Source: Rhinopithecus roxellana (lineage: Eukaryota; Chordata; Mammalia; Primates; Cercopithecidae). Taken from it: a stretch of DNA of 64,000 nucleotides. The stretch covers positions 121,951,391-122,015,390 of the forward strand of contig NC_044560.1 in the NCBI RefSeq assembly GCF_007565055.1. Reading direction: 5' to 3'. Below, one piece after another: positions 56,325-64,000 of the stretch. Position numbers and translations under genes: made by a program. Under the pieces are notes generated by a model, which saw nothing but the letters and a program-made list of their open reading frames with translations, was not told where the DNA came from and did no database searches. Within the stretch, counting starts at the first letter, position 1, and each line of letters opens with the position of its first letter.

Positions 56325-56485
56325 GTGAATATTTACATAGCACTTAATATATGTTCAGCCTTATTATAAATGCTTTACATATTAACTAATTTTACCCTCA
56401 AAACAACCTATGAAATAGGTACCATCATTTTGCCCTTTTACAGTTGAAAAAATTGAGACTTTGAAGGAGCCAGAATTGCATATTT
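56325..56485 (-). mobile_element. MIR SINE, antisense
   Basis: 'atttacatagcacttaatat', 'caacctatgaaataggtacc' and 'gccagaattgcat' follow reverse MIR order. Confidence 0.75.
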
Positions 56486-57200
56486 GTGATAGTATGTATG
56501 TGTACATATGTGTATATATACACACACACATATGGTAGATATATACAAATACATGTGATGGTAAAGACTACAATAATATAATATTGAGTGAGACAAAAGA
56601 TAAGAGTTTTTCACAATAGGGAGCCATGATGTGGAGAAGGATTTTATATTACCAATAACATCAATGTATGTTGGTGATGTTGGCTAGTCATGTCAGTTAG
56701 CAGGTATTGATAGATTTAAACAAAATAAGAACAAGCTGGCTTTTCCAGAAGCTATCAGTGCTACAGGGCTCTATTCAATAAAACCATGAATGAATAGGGG
56801 GGAAAATGTAATTATCTCCAAGGCTTTCAAAGACACAATACATTTTCCTGTTGCTCACAGACCAAAAGATAATGGAGGGACAAAAAGCTATTTTGCTGAT
56901 TAGTTCCATTGTATGTTTATGCCTAAAAGAAGCGATAATTTTTTTTGAACAAAAAAGGAAAGGATTATCTGAAGATAACAAAAAGCTATTCTAAAGCCAG
57001 AAATCTGTAGTTTACTCTGAGAAAAAAGGATTCGCATTTGGCAACATCCTGTCATCTTCCTTCCTACTAGTATTATCCCTTTGGATCAACTATGCACCAA
57101 AGTATTAGAGGGCATACAAAATGTTAATACAGAAAGAATTTTATTAAAGGTTAATCTAACTTGTAAGCAGTAAAGTGTTTTTGATCTTTATTGCAATATT
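56486..57200. other. Unique sequence with a TG/TA/CA-rich patch
   Basis: An alternating purine-pyrimidine patch lies at about 56490-56530 ('gtgtatatatacacacacac'). No gene is seen. Confidence 0.45.
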
Positions 57201-57215
57201 AGACATAATTCTAAA

Positions 57216-57521
57216 TTTTTTTTTTTTTTTTTTTTTTTTGAGACGGAGTCTCGCTCTGTTGCCCAGGCTGGAGTGCAGTGGCCGGATCTCAGCTCACTGC
57301 AAGCTCTGCCTCCCAGGTTTATGCCATTCTCCTGCCTCAGCCTCCCAAGTAGCTGGGACTACAGGCGCCCGCCACCTCGCCCAGCTAGTTTTTTGTATTT
57401 TTTAGTAGAGACGGGGTTTCACCGTGTTAGCCAGGATGGTCTCGATCTCCTGACCTCGTGATCCGCCCGTCTCGGCCTCCCAGAGTGCTGGGATTACAGG
57501 CTTGAGCCACCGTGCCCGGCC
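57216..57521 (-). mobile_element. AluY, Old World monkey type, antisense
   Basis: The only antisense member of the monkey-type AluY set. TSD 'taattctaaa' at 57206-57215 and 57522-57531. On its own strand it shows 'gctcaagcctgtaatccc' and 'gctgagatccggccactg'. Confidence 0.95.
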
Positions 57522-57531
57522 TAATTCTAAA

Positions 57532-57821
57532 ATTTCTTACAATTGTAATTATATTAAAATAGAGCAATGTATCCAGTAGTCCCCACTTCCCAAGTTAATA
57601 ACTTCCTACTCTCTGCCCTCGTAGTAACTTCTTCTATTATTACGAAACATTGTGGTAAATGCCATTTTATTTATTCAGACCCTTAACTGATTTAATAGAA
57701 AATTTTTAAACTCCATTTTTATATGTACATTCCATAGTAAACTTTGTGCCTCTTAAATATAGAAATTATGTTCTGTTTCGCACAGAACATACTAAAAAAT
57801 TAAAAGTTTCTGGGATTTTTG
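57532..57821. other. Unique sequence
   Basis: No feature recognised. Confidence 0.4.
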
Positions 57822-58105
57822 TTTTTCAGACAGGGTCTTGCTTTGTTGCCCAGGCTGGAGTACAATGGCCTGTGATCACAGCTCACTGTAGCCCCAACTT
57901 TCCAGGCTCAAGCATTCCTCCCACCTCAGCTCCCCAAGTAGTTGGGACTACAAGTGTGTGCCAACATGCCTGGCTAATTTTTTAATAGGGACAGGGTCTC
58001 CCTATGTTGCCCAGGCTGTTCTTGAACTTCTGGGGTCAAGTGATCCTCCCAACCTAAGCATCCCAAAGTGCTGGGATCCCAAGCGTGAGCCACTGTGCTC
58101 AGCTA
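57822..58105 (-). mobile_element. Alu (J-like), antisense
   Basis: Diverged copy from 'cagacagggtcttgctttgt' to 'gagccactgtgctcagc'. Confidence 0.86.
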
Positions 58106-58440
58106 AAAAAAATTAGGTTTTATAAATAAATAAATGGGTGAACAAACACGAAGAAAATTATAGCTTGGCATTACATTAAACACAAATGTCTTTTGATGAC
58201 AGTAACAACGACAATTTTTGCTTTGGAATAAGACCTCTCCAAAATACAGAGAGAAACATTCTTTGAGTAGTTAAGAGAATGATTTTCCTTCACATCCATT
58301 AATAAAGATAGGTGAAACAATAAATAGAAAATAAAGTTGACACGGTCCATAGCATTTGTAGAATGAAAATTACATAATGCTTTGACTGCCAACAATAGGT
58401 TCAGAAACAATGATAATACTAATAAAGGTGTTCATTTTTC
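58106..58440. other. Unique sequence
   Basis: No feature recognised. Confidence 0.4.
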
Positions 58441-58736
58441 TTTTTCCTTTTTTTTTTTTAAGACAGGGTCTCACTCCGTCACCTAGGCTGGAGAGCAGTG
58501 ACGCCATCATGGCTTACTGCAGCCTCAACCTCTTGGGCTCAAGCCATCCTCCCACCTCAGACTCCCAAGTAGCCGGGACTATAGGTGAGCACCACTGTGC
58601 CCACCTAATTTTTTTTTAAAGATGAGGTCTCACTATGCTGCCCAGGCTGGTTTCAAACACCTGGGCTCAAGTGATCCTCCTGTCTCGTCTCCCAAAGCAC
58701 TGGGATTTCAGGTGTGAGCCACCATGCCAGACCAGG
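58441..58736 (-). mobile_element. Alu (J/S), antisense
   Basis: From the T run at 58450 to 'gagccaccatgccagacc'. Confidence 0.87.
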
Positions 58737-58740
58737 TGAT

Positions 58741-58925
58741 CATTTTTCTACAACGGCATTTCTGAACCTTAGCTGCATATAAAATTACCTGGGAGCTTTT
58801 TAACAATTCTGAAATTTGGTCCTAATTCTCAGCAGATTCTGACATGATTAATTTGGAGTTGAGTCTTAGGTACCGTTTTTTTTTTTTTTTTTAATCTCCC
58901 CAGGTGATTTTAATGTGAAACCAAG
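58741..58925 (+). mobile_element. hAT-Charlie MITE (MER33-like)
   Basis: Left 'tctgaaccttagctgcata' and 'cctgggagcttttt' pair with right 'tccccaggtgattttaatgt', the inverted ends of a short hAT element. A T run of about 16 bases inside is an unusual expansion. Confidence 0.68.
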
Positions 58926-59117
58926 ATGGAAGCCCACAATTCTTTTCTTTAAAATCAAATTTTTGAGGTACAATTTACATTCAGTAAAATTTGCCAATTT
59001 AAGCATACAATTTAATAACTTTTGACAAATGAATATAGTCATGTAACCACTACAGTCATTAACATTTCCATCACCCAAAAGTTTTCTCACATCTATGAAC
59101 CTGAGCCAATCCCTCAA

Positions 59118-59545
59118 GATGAATCCCGAGTGGCTAACTGGGCCTACATTTAAAATAGAGCCAAACAGCCATTTACTGACTAGAAGTTACACACTTACTC
59201 TGAGTTCCTGGAAAACTCACACCTCTGCTTAACTTTGGGACTTTCATAGCTGACTATGTCTATTCACATTGCCCAAAACAGCCAATAGGCTGTCGCTTGC
59301 ATCAACCAGTCAGAACTCAGTCAGCTGTTGACCAATCAGAACTAAGAAAGTTTGAATCCTTTATTTGCATACATGGACCTGATTGGGAACCTGGATCGGA
59401 ACTTTCTATACAAAAGCCAAATCCCTTGTTCTCTGGAATGCACCTTTGTTTTTCACCAAAAGGTGCATCTCCTTGGTTTGCAAACTGTTCTATGGAATAA
59501 ATTCTCTTTCCTCTAAATTCCATTTCAGGGAACTTTTATTCACAA
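59118..59545 (+). mobile_element. LTR-like block with CCAAT motifs
   Basis: Interrupts the L1M. It holds CCAAT-type motifs ('gccaatag' 59281, 'accaatcag' 59330), a TATA-like 'tatacaaaagcc' (59407-59418) and AATAAA at 59496-59501, in the order of an ERV1-like LTR (U3, R, U5). Edges may be 'tgaatcccgag' and 'ttattcaca'. I cannot name the family. No TSD or internal retroviral sequence is visible. Confidence 0.5.
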
Positions 59546-59884
59546 ACTCCATTCCCTTCTACTTTGATCTACTGATCAAACCAATGATCTACTTTGTCAT
59601 TATATTTCGACTTTCTAGAATTTCATATACATTAAACTGTATTGTATATAATCTTTTGGGAATGGTTTCTTTTATTTAGCATAATGCTTTTGAGATTCAT
59701 CCATGTTGCTAGTCTATCAACAGTTTGTTCTTTTTTATTGCTGAACAGTATTCCATTTGTATGGCTATATAACAATTTATTTATCCATTCACCCATTTGG
59801 TAAGCATTTGGGTCATTTCTAGTTTGGGGCTATTATGAACAAAGCTACCATAAATATTCAAGTACAAGTATTTATATGAACATA

Positions 59885-61181
59885 TGAGGGTCTTCAAAAA
59901 GTTTGTGGAAAATGAGTATTATAAAAAAACTACACATGGATTTCACTTTTTTTTTTTTTTTGCACTGAAATAAACTCATACTAACTTGCTATAACATCTG
60001 GATAGGATCTAGTTTAAGGCACGAAAAAGGACAAGACATAAGTCTAAAAACAGCCCCTATCAGAGAAACATGAATTCTGCTAAAATTGAAGCAAGAACAA
60101 ACACCAAATTTATGGTGAAGCTTGGGAGGAAGAATGGTGAAACCACTGATGCTTTATAAAATGTATATGGGCAATGCCCCCAAAGAAATCAGCAGTTTAC
60201 AAATGGATAACTTATTTTAAAAGGGTGAGACGATGCTGAACATGAAGCCTGCAACAGCAGACCATCCACATCAATTTGTGAGGAAAAACATTCGTCTTGT
60301 TTGTGCTCTAATCAAGGAGGACAGACAATTAACAGCAGAAACAACAGACAATACCACAGACATCTCAATTTGTACAGCTTACACAATTCTGCTGAGAAAT
60401 TAAAGTTGAACAAACCTTCCACTTAACAGGTGCCAAAACCACTGCATCCAGATCAGCTAGTAAGAGCAGGGCTTTCACTGGAAATTTTAAACAAGCAGGA
60501 TCAAGATCCTGAGGCATTTCATTGAAGAATTGTGACAGGAGATGAAACATGACTTTACCAGTATGATCCTGAAGACAAAGCACAATTAAAGCAATGGCTA
60601 CCAAGAGGCAGGAGTGGTCCAATCAAAGCAAGACCAGATTGATCAAGAGCAAAGGTCATGCAACAGTTTTTTAGGATATTCAAGTCATTTTACTTGCTGA
60701 CTTTCTGGAGGGACAAAAAATGACAACATTTGATTTATTATGTGAGTGTTTTCAGAAAGTTAGCCAAAGCGTTAGCAGAAAAATGCCCAGGAAAGCTTTA
60801 CCAGAGTTTTTCTCCACCACAACAATGTTCCTGCTTATTCCTCTCATCAAACAAGGGCAATTCTATGAGAGTTTTGATGAGAAATCCTTAGGGATCCACC
60901 TTACAGTCCTGATTTGGCTCCTTCTGACTTCTTTTTGTTCCCTAATCTTTAAAAAAATCTTCAAAAGGCACCAATTTTTCTTCAGTCAATAATGTAAAAA
61001 AGACTACATTGACATGGTTGAATTCCTAGGACTGTCATTTCTTTAGGGATGAGCTAAGTGGCTTGTATCATTACTTATAAAAGTTCTTGAACTTGATGGA
61101 GTTTATGTTGAGAAATAAAGTTTATACTTCTAAATTTTATCCTTTAATTCCATTTTTCCATGAGCTTTTGAAATCCCCTTA
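59885..61181 (+). mobile_element. Mariner transposon, Hsmar2-like, near full length
   Basis: Both terminal repeats are visible: left 'gagggtcttcaaaaagtttg' and right 'catgagcttttgaaatcccc', inverted and diverged. A TA lies at each edge (59883-59884 and 61182-61183), and L1M sequence continues across. At about 1.3 kb it has the full length of the Hsmar2 family. Confidence 0.92.
60070..61118 (+). pseudogene. Hsmar2-like mariner transposase pseudogene
   Basis: Mariner transposase (D,D34D) cuts and pastes at TA. Recognisable parts, in order: the N-terminal HTH region (KFMVKLG, KSAVYKWI near 60185), the first catalytic Asp in GDET (GAT 60541-60543), the second Asp box changed to HHNNVPAY (AAC 60821-60823), and the third Asp in APSDFF (GAC 60926-60928). 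The D34 spacing between the last two is exact. The Trp after GDET is a TGA (60550-60552), and a frameshift lies between the first and second Asp. The stop is at 61116-61118. Not functional. Confidence 0.9.
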
Positions 61182-61455
61182 TATGTTTTCATTTCTCTCA
61201 GGTAAATACCTAAGAGTAGGATTGCTGAATCTTTTATTTAAGTATATGATTAGCTATATAGGACATTGTTTTCCAATGTAGCTGCACCATTTTGCATTCA
61301 TACCATACTTTACATACCACCAATGTATGAGAGTTCCAGTTACTCCATATACTTGTCAGCTCTTGGTACAGTCTTTTTTCTCTTTAACCATGTTAGTGTG
61401 TGTGTAATGTGGGTATTTCCTTGAATTTTAATTTGTATTTCTCTAAGGACTAAAT

Positions 61456-61536
61456 TATACAAAGTATACAAACAACTGTTGTTAAGGCAAGAAAACCACT
61501 AGGCAGAAGGGTACTTCAGCTTTTGCTTCAGTAGTC
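61456..61536. other. Short unassigned interval
   Basis: No feature recognised. Confidence 0.3.
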
Positions 61537-61826
61537 TTTTTTTTTTTTTTGAGGCAGAGTCTCACTCTGTCGCCCGGGCTACAGTGCAGTGGCATGAGCT
61601 TGGCTCACTGCCAACCTCTGCCTCCTGGGTTCCAGCAATTCTCCTGCCTCAGACTCCAGAGTAGCTGGGACTACAGGCGTATGCCACCACGCCTGGCTAA
61701 TATTTTTGTATTTTTAGTAGAGACAGGGTTTCCGCATGTTGGCCAGGATGATCTTGATCTCCTGAACTCGTGATCCACCCGCTTCAGCCTCCCAAAGTGC
61801 TGGGAGTGAGCTACCATGTCTGGCCT
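61537..61826 (-). mobile_element. Alu (S-like), antisense
   Basis: 'ttcagtagtct' before and 'ctcaacagtct' after suggest a diverged TSD. The final part lacks 'gattacaggcg', a small deletion. Confidence 0.9.
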
Positions 61827-62339
61827 CAACAGTCTATTTTTAAAGAAGGTAACTATGTTATACTCCCCTAAATACCACATTCATCACTCCACTATAAAGA
61901 ACAGGCAAATGACCAAAAAACATGTATGCAAGGAACTTTTCAAAAACCAGTTTCAGAAACTCTCGCAGAGTCAAATATTCACTCAGTTTATAACTTCCTC
62001 CCTACATAAGGAAGGCAACATAATGTAGTCCTTAGAAGTTTAGGCTTTGATGCCCAACCTAACTTTGCATTCTAAGATAGGAAAATGCAAAGTATTACAG
62101 AAAGACTTCCACCAAAAACAGGTAAACAATTATTTACTGAGCCTTACATATAATAAGTGACTAAATGTTAATTCAATGAATGAATCAAGAACAAGTTAAT
62201 AATAAGCTTCAAGGATAATTTTTATCTATGTAATGCTTTAAAAATCAGAAGCATCCAGAAATTGAGCCACAAAATGCCAGTATATCTTTTAGGCTTCAGT
62301 CACATATAAATCAATTAAGAGAGATGTCATACTACACAA
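61827..62339. other. Unique sequence
   Basis: No feature recognised. Confidence 0.4.
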
Positions 62340-62440
62340 ATATAAAAAATGATACGACAATTTACTCATGCATTCAATAAACATTTTCTGAGCACCAACT
62401 TAGGACAAACCACATTATATATCCTAAGGGGGAGAACAAT
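62340..62440 (-). mobile_element. L2 fragment, antisense
   Basis: 'gcattcaataaacattttct' and 'gagcaccaacttaggac' fit the L2 antisense 'cattcaacaaatatttattg' motif. Confidence 0.5.
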
Positions 62441-63112
62441 TACACTGAAAACCAAAAATTAATCAGTTGACTATATATGATTACAAAAACTATCACAGAG
62501 TAATTTAGCATATAGTCACATAATACTACAGCTAATATTTAAATAAGTGTGATTTTCTTAGTCTACTAGCTCCATGATAAGCTAAAAGTGTCCAAGAAGC
62601 ATGCTGCCCATATTAGAAAGAAATGAGCCTATAAATAAACCACAAGGTAAAAAAATTCACATAAAAGTTATCTGGAATAAATTATTATCTATTTCTAATA
62701 TCAAACACTAATTCTAAACCATAGTAATTTAGAGTTTAGAAACAGACATTAAAACACTGTTCATAGGCTTTCAAGGTTATCCATTTCTAAAGCTGAGTTA
62801 TAAATGTTGTGCGTGAAAAAAACCCACAGTTATCTATTCATTCATATATGTATACCCAGTGCTATATCACAGTCATCATTTTTTATCAAGAATGACAATT
62901 TTAACCTTTAAATAACCACTTATTTGTCAAAAACATTCCACATGTATTAAGATTAAATAATCAATCATGCAAATTGAATCAAGCAAGTCTAAATAATGCT
63001 TACCTAATAAAATTAATATAGTGATTTCCTAACTTAAGCCATACTTAATGTAATAAAGTTTAAAATTCACATGAAACTCAGATTCATGCAACAAGAAACA
63101 AGTATGAGAAGC
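62441..63112. other. Unique A+T-rich sequence
   Basis: No feature recognised. Confidence 0.4.
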
Positions 63113-63592
63113 TGTTATGGGCTGAATTATGTCACCTCCCAAAAAAATATGCTGAAGTCCTAATCCCCAATACCTCAGAACATAACTTCAGTCCCTCATG
63201 ATGTGACCTTGGAAATAGGGTTGTTGCAAATGTGATTAGCTGAGATAAGGTCATACTGAAGTAGAGTGAGCCCCTAATCCAATATGACCGGTGTCCTTGT
63301 AAGAAGGCCATGTGAAAACAGACACACACAGGGAGAATGCCACATGACCACAAAAGCAGACACTGGAATTTTGCAGCTACAAGTCAAAGAATGCCAAAGA
63401 CAGCCAACAAACCACCAGAAGCTAGCAGGAGGCAACAAGGGATTCCCCTGCAGGTTGCAGAAGGAGCATAGCACTGCCAACACCTTGATTTTGGATTTCT
63501 AGCCTCCAGAACTCTGAGACAATACATTTCTGTGGTTTTAAGCCAATCCAGTTTGTGATACTTTGTTACAGCAGTCATAGGAAACTAATACA
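63113..63592 (+). mobile_element. MLT1-type solo LTR (MaLR), sense
   Basis: Begins 'tgttatgggctgaattatgt' and ends 'gaaactaataca', as MLT1 LTRs do. 'ttgcaaatgtgattagctga', 'gtgtccttgtaagaaggcc' and 'agcctccagaactctgag' lie in order. 480 bp is close to full length. No TSD could be established. Confidence 0.75.
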
Positions 63593-64000
63593 GCATGTAT
63601 ATGTTTCTCTTATACATTATATTAATGCACTGAGTTTTTAAAATTTTATTTTCTATGGTGTCATACAGTAAACTTGACTTTTTTGGTGTATAGTTCCATA
63701 CATTTTAACACACGTATATATTCATATAACCCTCATCATAATAGATTACTGACAGTTAATGTCTTGTTTTTTAATTGCCATTACTGAAACAAGAGAAATA
63801 AAATTGTTTCCCATAGGCATAAATTTCCAGCCTTTTCATTATTTTTAAGATTCCTAAAATAAAGATAACCTCTAAAATAAAATTCACTATCTTTAGTTTA
63901 TCCATCATCTTTAAAATTCAAAGCTCTATCCTTGAGAAAGTCACCTTTAGAAAAATTCATTTAAAGCTTTCATTTGAAGAAATTGATAAATCACCATTCT
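63593..64000. other. A+T-rich sequence with a likely L1M antisense trace
   Basis: 'gtgtatagttccatacattt' and 'ttcatataaccctcatcata' near 63690-63750 resemble an antisense L1M 3' UTR. The rest is unassigned up to the window end. Confidence 0.4.

Larger units (their letters stand above)
58940..61455 (-). mobile_element. L1M, antisense, split by an LTR-like block and a mariner
   Basis: One old L1 in reverse: 58940-59117 ('gaggtacaatttacattcag'), 59546-59884 ('gcataatgcttttgagattc', 'gtatttatatgaacata') and 61182-61455 ('tatgttttcatttctctcag'). Sequence order is continuous across both insertions. Confidence 0.78.

Noticed and set aside
63108..63597. TSD for the MLT1-type LTR
   Set aside because: 'gaagc' before and 'gcatg' after do not match, so no TSD is claimed.

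Overview
The window is primate nuclear DNA, almost certainly from an Old World monkey (macaque, baboon or vervet type). The best evidence is eight young AluY copies with the cercopithecid AluYR-type diagnostic bases: 'gctcaagcctgtaatccc' near the start, 'ccgagacgggcgg', 'gggcgaggtggcggg', and 'gctgagatctggccactg' in the right arm. Human AluY has different bases at these sites. MIR, L2, L1M, hAT, Tigger and mariner fossils fit a placental mammal, and the L1PA-type LINEs fit a catarrhine primate.

I find no functional protein-coding exon, CpG island, tRNA, rRNA or CRISPR array. The only recognisable cellular gene sequence is a frameshifted retrocopy of LSM3 (4441-5020). All longer open frames are pieces of L1, of a mariner transposase, or chance frames on the antisense of Alu. 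The window reads as intergenic or intronic sequence built by repeated nested insertion.

Layout. 1-975: Alu debris, a polypyrimidine tract and a hAT-Charlie MITE. 975-6895: one old L1M (+) split by several Alus, a 0.9-kb unassigned block and the LSM3 retrocopy. 6.9-13.4 kb: sparse sequence, two OWM AluYs and an L1M 3' end. 13.4-15.5 kb: L1M pieces, an inverted Alu pair and an internally deleted Tigger. 17.05-22.65 kb: an L2 (-) split by an L1 (+) with a perfect 13-bp target-site duplication (TSD), itself split by a second L1 (+) carrying Alus. 22.7-27.3 kb: L1M fragments and a 2.8-kb L1PA-type (-) with a perfect 16-bp TSD beside a MIR. 28.9-30.3 kb: L1 (-) holding a three-monomer Alu. 30.9-37.6 kb: an Alu split by a full-length but dead L1 (+), which itself holds a 0.2-kb antisense L1. 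37.7-44.6 kb: young AluYs, L2, MIR and mostly unique A+T-rich sequence. 44.7-47.3 kb: an Alu with a templated patch, then an L1ME (-). 48.3-51.9 kb: L1M (+) containing an L1P piece and a MaLR LTR that itself contains an Alu. 52.3-57.5 kb: Alus, MIRs, L1M (-) and a (GGGA)n tract. 57.8-61.5 kb: L1M (-) containing a CCAAT-rich LTR-like block and a near-complete Hsmar2 mariner. 61.5-64 kb: an Alu, L2, an MLT1-type LTR and unique sequence.

The elements do not act as a pathway. Their relation is order of insertion, and shared target-site duplications allow that order to be read. Subfamily names were assigned from memory of consensus features and should be read as class-level calls.
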